Positions 35,469 through 44,736 are shown, counted from the stretch's first letter. The stretch is DNA of 54,389 nt from Emcibacteraceae bacterium (GCA_028281625.1 JANQJN010000005.1:1-54389); one strand, 5' to 3'. The notes: a model not told the origin generated them from the sequence alone. Numbers and translations: made by a program.

Positions 35469-36014
35469 TTAATCCCGTTTGTAGCCAGTTTTGCCGCCAA
35501 ATACCTTTTCTCTTTGCGACCAGTCGTGTGTTTGATCCCAAAGTTCCAGTACTTCGTAAGCTTCATTTTCAAATACTTCATCGCGCATGTTGTCGGATGT
35601 ATCTGCTGTCATTTCAAGGCGGTGCCCATTTGGATCATGAAAATAAATAGACATTATAAAGTCGTCATGATTTACAGGACCGAGCACGTCAATCCCCAAG
35701 CTTTCAAGCCTTTCTTTTTCAGAAAGCAAAACATCCACACTTTCCACTTTAAATGCAAAATGCTGTACCCAGTCAGGCGTGACTTGGTCCTTCACATTCC
35801 CCGGATCATTTGGAAGTTCAAAAAATGCGATCGATGAGCCATCTTCCATTTGTAAAAATATATGTACATGTGGGCTATATTCGCCGGTGGAAGGGACATG
35901 ATCTTCACCCATAGCATGAGCAAACTTTAGGCCAAGAATATCTGCATAAAAATGAACTGTTTCCTTCGCATCACGGCACCTGAAGGCCGCATGATGTAAT
36001 CTCTTTATAATCAT
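35469..36014 (-). CDS. VOC-superfamily protein, possible extradiol-type dioxygenase
   Basis: 181 residues from ATG at 36014 (AAGGAG ten bases upstream). A paired VOC fold with a possible metal triad: His in RLHHAAFRCRD, His in WVQHFAFKVE and Glu in NGHRLEMTADT, as in type I extradiol dioxygenases and glyoxalases. Extradiol dioxygenases are normally near 290-310 residues, so this is a single-module form. Its place between aminotransferase and FAH-family genes suggests action on a ring-cleavage step or its product. It could equally be an isomerase or lyase of the same fold. The ORF-track TTG start six bases upstream is less likely. Confidence 0.82.
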   Translation of the reverse strand: MIIKRLHHAAFRCRDAKETVHFYADILGLKFAHAMGEDHVPSTGEYSPHVHIFLQMEDGSSIAFFELPNDPGNVKDQVTPDWVQHFAFKVESVDVLLSEKERLESLGIDVLGPVNHDDFIMSIYFHDPNGHRLEMTADTSDNMRDEVFENEAYEVLELWDQTHDWSQREKVFGGKTGYKRD

Positions 36015-36016
36015 GT

Positions 36017-37117
36017 TCAAATTACTCCTTGCATCTTAAGTGATTTCATCACATCAACCAGCAATCTTAACGATTCCTCCGGCCCGATTGTGATCCGCAT
36101 ACAGTCTGGCAATCCCGCCCCACCACAGGGCTTTACAGATATTCCATGTTCAACGAGCCGCGCATTTACCACATTACATTGCTCAGCTCCACCTGAGAAG
36201 CGCACCAATGAAAAGTTGCACACGCTGGGCGCCGTTTCCAACCCAAGTGAATTTAGTTCCGTTTCCAGCCATTTTCTCATGGAGGCGTTATAGTGCTGCA
36301 CCTTTTCTTCATGTTCAATATCCTGGATGGCTTCAATACCAGCTGCGATCGCCGCAACGTTAATGTTAAAGCCTGCACGTACCTTATTGAGGACTTCTAT
36401 GATCGAAATTGAGGCATATGCCCAACCCAGGCGCAATCCTGCAAGTCCATACATTTTGGACATTGTCCTTGTCATTATGACGTTATCTTTTCCATTATCA
36501 CACAGCGTCCACCCCGGACAGTAATCATCAGCGTGAACAAATTCCGCATATGCTGAATCGATGACCAGAAGAATATCTTCGGCCAGTTCATCCCTTAACC
36601 GTGCCATTTCACTGTTTGGGATATATGTTCCGGTTGGATTTCCTGGATTTGCGACATAAACAACTTTGGTGTTGCTCGTGACCGATGATAGAATCTGATC
36701 CACATCAACAAACAGATTACTTTCACGTGCAACCACCGTATTTGCGCCAACGCAGCTGGCGGCAATGGGATATATCACCATGCCATGTTCCGTATAAAGG
36801 ACATCATCACCAGCATCGGCGTAACCACAAGCGATAAGCCGCAATATATCTTCTGAACCTGAACCGCAGAATATCTTCTCAATATCCCGATTATATCGGT
36901 CAGCAATTGCCCTCCTTATTTCAGGGTTCCCCGGAGGCGGATAACGATCACAACCGTTTAAAGCACTTTGTGCCGCCGCGATCGCTTTTGGACTGGGACC
37001 AAGCGCAGATTCGTTAAAGGAAAGCCTGTGAATTTTATCGACATTCTTAAACTTCATGGCACCTGGCGTATAACCAGACATGTTATAAATCGATTTTTTT
37101 GGCTGAACGAATGTCAT
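36017..37117 (-). CDS. PLP aminotransferase, histidinol-phosphate aminotransferase-like
   Basis: 366 residues of fold type I. Landmarks: LSFNESALGPSPKA at the start, ANPGNPTGTYIP (Asn binding PLP), DSAYAEF and the PLP lysine in TRTMSKMYGLAGLRLGW (K221), with a C-terminal Arg in CMRITIGPEES. HisC-like enzymes include many that act on aromatic amino acids. No histidine genes are nearby; it is the first gene of the operon with VOC, FAH, IclR and P450. That context favours a catabolic aromatic or related amino-acid transaminase. Confidence 0.9.
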   Translation of the reverse strand: MTFVQPKKSIYNMSGYTPGAMKFKNVDKIHRLSFNESALGPSPKAIAAAQSALNGCDRYPPPGNPEIRRAIADRYNRDIEKIFCGSGSEDILRLIACGYADAGDDVLYTEHGMVIYPIAASCVGANTVVARESNLFVDVDQILSSVTSNTKVVYVANPGNPTGTYIPNSEMARLRDELAEDILLVIDSAYAEFVHADDYCPGWTLCDNGKDNVIMTRTMSKMYGLAGLRLGWAYASISIIEVLNKVRAGFNINVAAIAAGIEAIQDIEHEEKVQHYNASMRKWLETELNSLGLETAPSVCNFSLVRFSGGAEQCNVVNARLVEHGISVKPCGGAGLPDCMRITIGPEESLRLLVDVMKSLKMQGVI

Positions 37118-37163
37118 GTTTTCTCTTGTTTAATAGCTGCAGAATTAAATTTTATTATAAGTA

Positions 37164-37186
37164 AATTATTTATTCAATAAATAATT
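37164..37186. promoter_or_regulatory. 23-bp perfect AT-rich palindrome between divergent catabolic operons
   Basis: AATTATTTATT-C-AATAAATAATT is an 11-bp inverted repeat about one centre base, 47 bp upstream of the aminotransferase start and 134 bp upstream of the aldehyde dehydrogenase start. Its placement in the 202-bp divergent promoter region makes it a good candidate operator, perhaps for the operon-borne IclR protein. AT-rich DNA forms palindromes by chance more readily, so this is moderate. Confidence 0.55.
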
Positions 37187-37319
37187 AAAGCTAAATCATT
37201 ATCTACAAAATTCACGCATAACATCTATATATTCAGCTAATTTATACACTTTTTTCTTGATTTTGACCATCATGTTCGTATTTACTTTATGTTTAACATA
37301 TACATTATAACAGAAAATC

Positions 37320-38747
37320 ATGAACAATCATCATAAGCTTTATATTGGCGGAAAATGGGTTGGAAGCGACCAGAATGATTTAATCTCAATTATTAATCCT
37401 TGCAACAAAGAGGTGGTATCAAATTTATGTGCCGCTTCAGAGGAAGATATTGAAGCAGCACTAAGCGCAGCACAATCAGCCTTTGAAAAATGGTCAAAAA
37501 CCACAGCGGAGCAAAGATCAAATTTCCTTAAGAAGGTCGCCAATATTATGCAGGGACGCGCCGAAAAAATGGCGCGCATTTTGACCATAGAACAAGGAAA
37601 ACCTATCGCAGAAGCCACAGGTGAAGTCGCAACAGCAATTCGTGCATTCGAGTGGGCTGCCGGTGAAATTGAGAAAATTCAATCTAAATCATATGGGGAT
37701 GGGCCACCAGGCTACACTCAAAAAACCGAGTATGAACCAGTTGGCGTTGTTGCTGCATTCGCGCCTTGGAATTTTCCGGCTATGCTGCCCGCTCGTAAAA
37801 TTGCATTTGCACTTGCCGCAGGTTGCACCATGATCATCAAGCCCGCAGAGGAAGCACCAGGGGTTACCCTTGAAATCGCAAAAGCAATCGACGAAGCGGA
37901 CCTACCTGCTGGAGTTCTGAACATAGTGTTTGGCGATCCTGCAATGATCTCAACAAAACTGATAACATCCAAAATCGTTCGTAAAGTAAGTCTGACCGGA
38001 TCTACGGCGGTTGGTAAATTACTGGCAGGAATGGCTGCTGAAAACCTAACCCCTTGCGTACTTGAATTGGGCGGCCATGCACCCGTACTGGTATTTGATG
38101 ATATAGATGTTGAAAAAACGGCCAAAGCGCTGGCGGCATTTAAATATAGAAATGCCGGTCAGGTTTGCGTGTCACCTACCAGATTTTTTATTCATGAAAA
38201 TATTGCTGACGATTTCCTAAGGGTTTTCAAAGAATACGCTTCAAACATAGTGGTTGGTAACGGGCTTGATATTGATACAGATATGGGACCCCTCGCCCAC
38301 GAACGAAGACTGGCAGCGGTTGATGCGCTTGTTAAGGATGCAGTTAACAAGGGAGCGACACTTTTGCTTGGTGGTAGTGCCGTTGAAGGTGATGGATACT
38401 TTTATACACCGACTATCCTGACCGAAGTACCCGAAGATGCATCGATTTTGAAAACTGAAATTTTTGGCCCGGTTGCTGTTATTTCAACATTTTCAGATAT
38501 TGACAACGTGATCAGCCAGGCAAACGGTACAGATTATGGCCTGGCTTCCTACCTGTTTTGCGAAGATCAAACAAAAATAGAGTATGTTAGAAGGCGCCTG
38601 GAAGCGGGATTGGTTAGCATCAATATAGTGACCCCTATCCTCGAAAATGTTCCGTTTGGTGGTGTTAAAGAAAGCGGCTATGGTTACGAAGGTGGCAGAG
38701 AAGGACTGCTTTCCTTTATGAACTTAAAACTTGTTCACGAGGCCTGA
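37320..38747 (+). CDS. NAD(P)-dependent aldehyde dehydrogenase
   Basis: 475 residues of the ALDH superfamily: AFAPWNFPAMLPARK and TMIIKPAEEAPG bind cofactor, SLTGSTAVGKLLAG is the Rossmann turn, E249 (LELGGHAP) is the general base and C283 (NAGQVCVSPTR) the nucleophile. It resembles succinate-semialdehyde and related dehydrogenases, but CVSPTR instead of CxCANR leaves the substrate open. It heads the rightward operon with a sulfatase, a ThDP enzyme and a transporter. In the proposed pathway it would oxidise an arylacetaldehyde made by the ThDP enzyme; with the nearby GABA transaminase it could also act on succinate semialdehyde. Confidence 0.92.
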   Translation: MNNHHKLYIGGKWVGSDQNDLISIINPCNKEVVSNLCAASEEDIEAALSAAQSAFEKWSKTTAEQRSNFLKKVANIMQGRAEKMARILTIEQGKPIAEATGEVATAIRAFEWAAGEIEKIQSKSYGDGPPGYTQKTEYEPVGVVAAFAPWNFPAMLPARKIAFALAAGCTMIIKPAEEAPGVTLEIAKAIDEADLPAGVLNIVFGDPAMISTKLITSKIVRKVSLTGSTAVGKLLAGMAAENLTPCVLELGGHAPVLVFDDIDVEKTAKALAAFKYRNAGQVCVSPTRFFIHENIADDFLRVFKEYASNIVVGNGLDIDTDMGPLAHERRLAAVDALVKDAVNKGATLLLGGSAVEGDGYFYTPTILTEVPEDASILKTEIFGPVAVISTFSDIDNVISQANGTDYGLASYLFCEDQTKIEYVRRRLEAGLVSINIVTPILENVPFGGVKESGYGYEGGREGLLSFMNLKLVHEA

Positions 38748-38750
38748 GCG

Positions 38751-40346
38751 ATGGGAGACAGAACCAATTTCATTTACATTATGGTTGATCAGGCAAGAAA
38801 TGATTTCTTTGGCTGTTACGGTAATAAAATTATTAAAACTCCCAATATTGATGCGTTGGCTGCTCGGGGCGCAGTATTTGATCAGATGTATGTGGCAAAT
38901 CCTTTTTGTATGCCATCGCGTTCTGCCATAATGACTGGCAGGATGCCATCCGCAAATGGTGCCAGAACAAACGGCACCCCACTTAGCCTTGATGCCCGTA
39001 CTTTTGTTGGCTCGCTTTTAGAGGATGGTTATGAAACAGCACTGATTGGGAAATGCCACCTTCAAAATATGACCGGCTTGCCGCGTGCACACACGCCCGA
39101 TGACATTGAGCGTTTCAAATTGGATGCAAATGGTTATCCAAACCAGCCGACAAAGTCCCGGCTTATGGGGCCGGATTATGAAAGTGAAAACTCCAGACTT
39201 TGGCACCAAGATGGCAATCACACCGTAAAAACACCCTATTATGGTTTTTCGCAGGTGAATTTATGCACCCTTCACAGTGATAACGTTGGCGGCGAATACA
39301 GGCGTTGGCTGGAAAGCAGGATCGGTGATCCGGATAAAATAAAAGGTGCGAAGAACGGTCTGGATAAAGGTGATTATTCTGCTCCCCAGGCATGGCGAAC
39401 CGCCATCAAGGAAGAACATTATTCAACATCTTATATTGGTGAACAAACGATAAACTGGCTAAAAGATCATTCTAGAAATGACACAGAGAAGCCTTTCTTT
39501 CTTCATTGTTCATTCCCTGATCCACACCACCCGTTCGCACCACCAGGAAAATACTGGGATATGTATGATCCGGCAGAGATGAAACTACCCGAAAATTTTG
39601 GCAAAGGTTCCGGAGCTGTCCTCAATCACATGCGAAGTGAGCTTGAAGATGGCACGGCTGGGCGTGAGAGCACTTTGCCATATGCGGTCAGTGAAAAGGA
39701 AGCCAGAGAAGCGATTGCCTTAACTTACGGTATGGTCACAATGATCGATGATTGGGTAGGAAATATCATGTCTTCACTGGATGAGCTTGGCCTTGCTGAC
39801 AACACAGTGATTATATTCTCGTCTGATCACGGGGAATATATGGCCAATCATGGTATTATGCTGAAAGGTCCGCTTCACTATCAGGGTCTGGTGAGAATTC
39901 CATTTATCTGGTGTGACCCTAAAGATAAAAACCCTAGCCGTATCAATGCGTTGTGCTCAGCAATTGACATCGCGCCAACCGTAGTCGAAGCAAGCAAAGC
40001 ACCCGCTTATTACGGTATTCAGGGAATAAGTTTGGCTAACCTTATCAATGGCGAAAAAAGCAGTCATAGAGACAGCGTTCTTATAGAGGATGACCGTGAA
40101 GTTATCTATCTGGGTTTTGAAGAGCCGCAAAGAGTAAGGACAATGGTCACTAATAACTATCGCATGAGCATGACATTACCCGCAAATATATTTGAACTTT
40201 ATGATCTAAAGAGTGACCCGCTTGAAATAAATAATATTTGGGATCACCCCGACTATGAAAATGCGCGCATCCAGGAAACGGAGCGCTTCTTAAAGCTAAT
40301 GAGCGAAATGCAAGATTGGGCACCACTACCAACAGGTAGAGCGTGA
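38751..40346 (+). CDS. Type I (formylglycine) sulfatase
   Basis: 531 residues. The nucleophile motif is CMPSRSAIMTGR, with Cys53 the residue converted to formylglycine, matching C-x-P-x-R. Metal-site residues are in IMVDQARNDFFGC, SSDHGEYMANHGIM and nearby; PFFLHCSFPDPHHPF is typical of the family. There is no signal peptide, so it acts in the cytoplasm, on a substrate taken up intact. Related phosphonate monoester hydrolases share the motif. It is 3 bp after the aldehyde dehydrogenase and before the ThDP enzyme. A maturase is not in the window. Confidence 0.92.
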   Translation: MGDRTNFIYIMVDQARNDFFGCYGNKIIKTPNIDALAARGAVFDQMYVANPFCMPSRSAIMTGRMPSANGARTNGTPLSLDARTFVGSLLEDGYETALIGKCHLQNMTGLPRAHTPDDIERFKLDANGYPNQPTKSRLMGPDYESENSRLWHQDGNHTVKTPYYGFSQVNLCTLHSDNVGGEYRRWLESRIGDPDKIKGAKNGLDKGDYSAPQAWRTAIKEEHYSTSYIGEQTINWLKDHSRNDTEKPFFLHCSFPDPHHPFAPPGKYWDMYDPAEMKLPENFGKGSGAVLNHMRSELEDGTAGRESTLPYAVSEKEAREAIALTYGMVTMIDDWVGNIMSSLDELGLADNTVIIFSSDHGEYMANHGIMLKGPLHYQGLVRIPFIWCDPKDKNPSRINALCSAIDIAPTVVEASKAPAYYGIQGISLANLINGEKSSHRDSVLIEDDREVIYLGFEEPQRVRTMVTNNYRMSMTLPANIFELYDLKSDPLEINNIWDHPDYENARIQETERFLKLMSEMQDWAPLPTGRA

Positions 40347-40365
40347 GTAATTGGAAGAAATCAGT

Positions 40366-42036
40366 ATGGAAAAATTAGAATTAACAGGCGGTCGGCTGCT
40401 CGTCAAATGTCTGCAAAATCAAGGGGCAAATATCGGCTATTCCGTGCCTGGGGAAAGCTATCTGGGTGTGCTGGATGCACTTTACGAAGCTGAAGATGAG
40501 TTTGATTTGATCATTTGCCGCCAGGAAGGCTCGGTTGCCTTTATGGCGGAAGCATATGGCCGCATGACAGGTCGACCAGGACTTGGGTTCGTGACCAGAG
40601 GTCCCGGTGCCGCAAACGCGGTAATTGGTGTTCAAACAGCGTACCTGGACGGCACACCAATGATCCTTTTTGTCGGCCAGGTCCCCCGTAAAAACCGCGA
40701 GCGGGGTGCCTTTCAGGAGCTGGATCTTAAGGGCTTATTCGGATCGACCGCCAAGCTGGTTATGGACATTGATGACCCGGCCCGTATCCCCGAAATTATC
40801 GCCCGCGCCTATCGAACCGCCTGTTCCGGGCGCCCAGGCCCCGTTGTAATCGGCCTTCCGGATGATATGCAGCTGGAATCGGTTGAGGCAAGCCCATGTG
40901 ATCGGACCACACGGACAACATCAGGCGTGGATAGTGAAAACTTGATACGTTTAGGACTTAGTATTGCCAACGCCAGGAAACCATTGATCCTATTGGGCGC
41001 CAAACCCGCCAATTGGTCACAGCTGGATTCAGATAACCTTCAAAAATTTTCTGAAAATCATTCCCTGCCAGTTGTTACCGTTTTTCGCCGTCAGGACCAG
41101 TTCAACAATAGTCATCCCAATTATGTCGGTGTCAAAGGCGTCGGAAATGATCCAAAGCTGGAGCAAATGGTTGATGAGGCTGACACATTGATTGTCATCG
41201 GCGCTGAAATCACCGACATTGAAAGCAATGGCTATACCAAATATGAAATCCCGCATCCCAGCAAAAAACTTATTCACTTATGCGATAATTCTGAAGACAT
41301 TGGCCGGGTTTTCCAACCTGATATTGCAATTCAAAGCGATTACAAGAATATGACTGAGGCGCTTGCCAGTTTAGTGACAAAACATGATGCACCGTGGAAA
41401 AGCTGGGTGACACAGTGCCGAAACAATTATGAGGTATTCACAGCTGATCCCGGTAATCAGCAAAAAGCCGACCTTTCAGGTGTAATTAAATACCTTCGTG
41501 AAGAAACAGCCGATGACACAATCGTGTCGTTCGGTGCTGGGAATTATACACAGTGGGTTCAGCGCTACTTTACTCACCATCAATTTGGCACTCAAATGGC
41601 CACCCAGTCTGCTGTCATGGGATATTCTGTTCCTGCCGCGATTTCGGCCAGCCTCCAATATCCGGATCGAACAATATTGTCCTTTGCTGGCGATGGCTGC
41701 TTTTTAATGAACGGACAGGAACTGGCAACAGCAGCGCGTTACGACACAAATGTAAAATTTATTGTGATCAATAACTCACTATATGGTTCCATTCAAATGC
41801 ATCAGGAAAAACGCTTTCCCAATCGTTCAATTGCTTGTAGCCTTACCAATCCTGATTTCGCAAAACTGGCAGAGTCCTATGGCTTAAAAGCGCGCCAGGT
41901 GTTTACCAGGGAAGAATTTGTTAAAGCCTATCAGGAAATAGGCAAACCCAAGGGCAATTGCCTTATCGAGATTATTACCGATCCAAATGTTGTAACACCG
42001 AGCATCATGCTAAGTGACTTAAGAAAAGGAAGTTAA
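40366..42036 (+). CDS. Thiamine-diphosphate-dependent enzyme, acetolactate synthase/decarboxylase-like
   Basis: 556 residues from ATG at 40366 (GGAAG eight bases upstream); the track's TTG start is less likely. The N-terminal pyrimidine-binding domain has the catalytic Glu (CRQEGSVAFMAEAYGR, E54), the middle domain FGSTAKLVMD and the C-terminal ThDP motif starting AGDGCFLMNGQELATAARYD and ending in IVINN. The family includes acetolactate synthase, 2-oxoacid decarboxylases, sulfoacetaldehyde acetyltransferase and carboligases. No small regulatory subunit accompanies it, so valine/isoleucine synthesis is unlikely. Context suggests decarboxylation of a 2-oxoacid from the aminotransferase. Confidence 0.9.
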   Translation: MEKLELTGGRLLVKCLQNQGANIGYSVPGESYLGVLDALYEAEDEFDLIICRQEGSVAFMAEAYGRMTGRPGLGFVTRGPGAANAVIGVQTAYLDGTPMILFVGQVPRKNRERGAFQELDLKGLFGSTAKLVMDIDDPARIPEIIARAYRTACSGRPGPVVIGLPDDMQLESVEASPCDRTTRTTSGVDSENLIRLGLSIANARKPLILLGAKPANWSQLDSDNLQKFSENHSLPVVTVFRRQDQFNNSHPNYVGVKGVGNDPKLEQMVDEADTLIVIGAEITDIESNGYTKYEIPHPSKKLIHLCDNSEDIGRVFQPDIAIQSDYKNMTEALASLVTKHDAPWKSWVTQCRNNYEVFTADPGNQQKADLSGVIKYLREETADDTIVSFGAGNYTQWVQRYFTHHQFGTQMATQSAVMGYSVPAAISASLQYPDRTILSFAGDGCFLMNGQELATAARYDTNVKFIVINNSLYGSIQMHQEKRFPNRSIACSLTNPDFAKLAESYGLKARQVFTREEFVKAYQEIGKPKGNCLIEIITDPNVVTPSIMLSDLRKGS

Positions 42037-42037
42037 T

Positions 42038-43426
42038 ATGTCCGATAGTCCGCAAACAACCACAACACCCCGCGCCACCTGGTCGTCAGAACGGGTGTTT
42101 CTTTTTGCGGTAATCGGTGGTGCGGTCGGCGTCGGAAACTTATGGCGTTTTCCATATCTTGCCGGCGAAAATGGCGGCGGTACATTCATCTGTATTTATA
42201 TCATTTCCGTTATTGTTCTGAGCATTCCCCTAAAAATGTCGGAAGTAGCGTTGGGAAAAGCCGGTCGCGCGAGTCCGGTTACCAGTTTTAGAAACATCGC
42301 CAAACAAGAAGGACGATCCAGTTTATGGAGTTGGGTTGGTTGGTCAATGAGCCAGTCTCAACTACTTATTCTCAGTTTTTATGCAGTGATTGGCGGATGG
42401 AGCCTCAAATACGCTATACTAAGCTTGCAAGGGGCGCTTAACGCCATCGACACCGAAGGAGTTGAGCGGGTCTTTAACTCAATAAACGACGACCCGTTTA
42501 CTCTCGGCACTTGGCATTTCATCTTTTTATTTTTAACAACCCTCATCGTTTCGAGGGGCATCAAAGGCGGACTGGAACAGGCTTTTAAAAAACTGGTTCC
42601 TAGTTTGCTCATCATTTTAATCGCCCTTGTTATCTGGGCTGCGATCGCCGCTGACTTCAGCGCGGCTGTGCAGTTTTTATTTCATTTTGATATTTCAAAA
42701 CTGTCCTGGGCTATGGTGCTTGCGGCCGTTGGTCAGGCATTCTTTTCATTGGGCGTCGGTGCAGGCATCTTTATGGCATATGGAAGCTATGTCCCAAAAG
42801 GAACTTCGGTTCCTAAGACCATGCTTATTACCGGTGTCGCTGATACATTCGTGTCTTTAATTGCGGGTCTTGCCATATTCCCGTTTGTCTTTGCATATGA
42901 CCTGCCCACCGCGCAAGGTCCAGGGCTGTTCTTTCTGACATTACCGCTTGCCTTTGGCGCGATGCCGCTTGGATCTCTTGTAAGCTTCCTGTTTTTTACC
43001 CTTGTCTTTTTCTCAGCACTCTCAAGTTCACTGGGAATGCTTGAAGTTTCCATTTCACGATTTAAAGAAATTTGGCCCGGCAAAACCCTTAAACTGGCCG
43101 TCTATTTTGGTATTGGCTGCTGGCTTATTGGGCTTTTATCAGTATTTTCATTTAACATTCTTGAACATGTTGAGCCATTGCATTGGATACCACTTTTTGA
43201 AGGACGTAATATTTTCCAGAGCTTTGATTATTTCCTGGGAAATATTGTGCTTCCGGTTAATGGACTATTGATCGCTATCTTCTGCGGATGGGTATTAAAG
43301 TATCAAACCGCCAAATCCTATTTAGGATTTAAGTCAGAAAGGATCGCTCGTATCTGGCATATGATCGTGAGATATTTTGTGCCAGTTACGCTAAGCCTTG
43401 TCATCGTAGGTAGCTTTAGTTCTTAG
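42038..43426 (+). CDS. Neurotransmitter:sodium symporter (NSS) family transporter
   Basis: 462 residues with about 11-12 membrane segments. The first helix motif GVGNLWRFPYLAGENGGGTF is the NSS signature that forms the Na+ and substrate sites; LeuT and TnaT/MhsT belong here. NSS proteins import amino acids, including aromatic and GABA-like ones, with Na+. Starts one base after the ThDP gene stop, so it is the uptake step of the operon. The convergent gabT-like gene follows after 20 bp. Confidence 0.93.
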   Translation: MSDSPQTTTTPRATWSSERVFLFAVIGGAVGVGNLWRFPYLAGENGGGTFICIYIISVIVLSIPLKMSEVALGKAGRASPVTSFRNIAKQEGRSSLWSWVGWSMSQSQLLILSFYAVIGGWSLKYAILSLQGALNAIDTEGVERVFNSINDDPFTLGTWHFIFLFLTTLIVSRGIKGGLEQAFKKLVPSLLIILIALVIWAAIAADFSAAVQFLFHFDISKLSWAMVLAAVGQAFFSLGVGAGIFMAYGSYVPKGTSVPKTMLITGVADTFVSLIAGLAIFPFVFAYDLPTAQGPGLFFLTLPLAFGAMPLGSLVSFLFFTLVFFSALSSSLGMLEVSISRFKEIWPGKTLKLAVYFGIGCWLIGLLSVFSFNILEHVEPLHWIPLFEGRNIFQSFDYFLGNIVLPVNGLLIAIFCGWVLKYQTAKSYLGFKSERIARIWHMIVRYFVPVTLSLVIVGSFSS

Positions 43427-43446
43427 TAATTTGGGCCGTTAAAACC

Positions 43447-44736
43447 TTAATTACCAGCAAGTTCGCCAAGAACATCTTCAAGTATATCAAGACCTTCATT
43501 AAGGATTTCATCCGAAGCTGTAAGCGCAGGCAGAAAGCGGATCACGTTTCCACGCACACCACAGGACAGCAGAACCAGTCCTTTCTTGGCAGCTTCCTGA
43601 ACCACTCGACCGGTAAACTCAGCATCCGGTTTATCGGCGTCACCGTCCTTGACCAGCTCAACCGCAATCATGGCACCAACATTTCTTATATCGCCCAGGC
43701 ATGTGATTTGGTTTGAGCGCATTTGAGTGAGACGCTTGGTGAACAAATCACCAATTTCATTTGCACGCTCAATCAAGTTATCGCTTTCAATTATTTCCAT
43801 GACCTTAAGACCAGCAACACATCCTAGAGGTGAGCCGCCATAGGTACCGCCAAGCCCACCAGGCGCCGCTGCGTCCATAATATTCGCTTTACCAACAACA
43901 GCAGAAATAGGGAAACCGCCAGCCATGGCTTTTGCCGCTGTCATGATATCTGGCTCAATACCGGTATGCTCTGTCGCAAACATTTTACCAGTTCTGGCAA
44001 AGCCCGTTTGGATTTCATCACAAATCAGCAATATACCATGCTCGTCACATACCTTGCGCAAGGCTTGCATAAAACTTGGCGACGCCTGATAGAAGCCGCC
44101 TTCACCCTGGACCGGCTCAATAATGATCGCCGCTACGCGGGATGCCTCAATATCTGATTTAAATAGCGCATCCAACGCATTCAATGAATCTTCTTCACTG
44201 ATACCGTGATATTCCACCGGAAACGGTGCGTGGAAAATATCCCCCGGAAATGGCCCAAACCCAACCTTATAGGGCACGACTTTACCGGTAAGTGCCATCC
44301 CCATCATGGTGCGGCCATGAAACGCCCCCTTAAAGGCGATGATGCCGGTACGACCAGTTGCTGCGCGGGCGATCTTAATGGCATTTTCAACCGCTTCCGC
44401 ACCGGTGGTCAGGAAGATGGACTTTTTCGGTGTATCACCAGGTGCGGCTTCATTTAACTTTTCCGCAAGTTCAATATAGCTCTCATACGGGTTTACCTGA
44501 AAACACGTATGGGAAAAATTATCGATCTGCGCCTTAACCGCTTCTGTGATGCGCGGATCACTATGACCGGTGTTGGTCACTGCAATACCGGTGGCAAAAT
44601 CGATGTAGCGATTACCTTCAACATCAATAATTTCAGCATTCTTCGCTGACGCGGCAAAACGTTGATGCATGGTACCAATTCCACGTGGAATGGCAGCTTC
44701 GCGGCGGGCCCATAGTTCTTTATTGTTTGCGGTCAT
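43447..44736 (-). CDS. gabT: 4-aminobutyrate aminotransferase (class III)
   Basis: 429 residues. Class III aminotransferase: IDFATGIAVTNTGHSDPRI, TTGAEAVENAIKIARAATGR, the PLP site ICDEIQTGFARTGKMF and lysine K269 in AAKAMAGGFP. The sequence is close to typical GabT proteins, which turn 4-aminobutyrate and 2-oxoglutarate into succinate semialdehyde and glutamate. A strong ribosome site (AAGGAGG) precedes the start. No GabD is adjacent; the aldehyde dehydrogenase at 37320 or one elsewhere would complete the route. Confidence 0.9.
   Translation of the reverse strand: MTANNKELWARREAAIPRGIGTMHQRFAASAKNAEIIDVEGNRYIDFATGIAVTNTGHSDPRITEAVKAQIDNFSHTCFQVNPYESYIELAEKLNEAAPGDTPKKSIFLTTGAEAVENAIKIARAATGRTGIIAFKGAFHGRTMMGMALTGKVVPYKVGFGPFPGDIFHAPFPVEYHGISEEDSLNALDALFKSDIEASRVAAIIIEPVQGEGGFYQASPSFMQALRKVCDEHGILLICDEIQTGFARTGKMFATEHTGIEPDIMTAAKAMAGGFPISAVVGKANIMDAAAPGGLGGTYGGSPLGCVAGLKVMEIIESDNLIERANEIGDLFTKRLTQMRSNQITCLGDIRNVGAMIAVELVKDGDADKPDAEFTGRVVQEAAKKGLVLLSCGVRGNVIRFLPALTASDEILNEGLDILEDVLGELAGN

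Noticed and set aside
36017-37117. Histidine biosynthesis hisC
   Set aside because: No other his genes nearby and the operon partners are catabolic; only the fold family is kept.
40366-42036. Acetolactate synthase of branched-chain amino-acid synthesis
   Set aside because: No ilvN-type small subunit or ilvC neighbour, and the operon has a transporter, sulfatase and aldehyde dehydrogenase.
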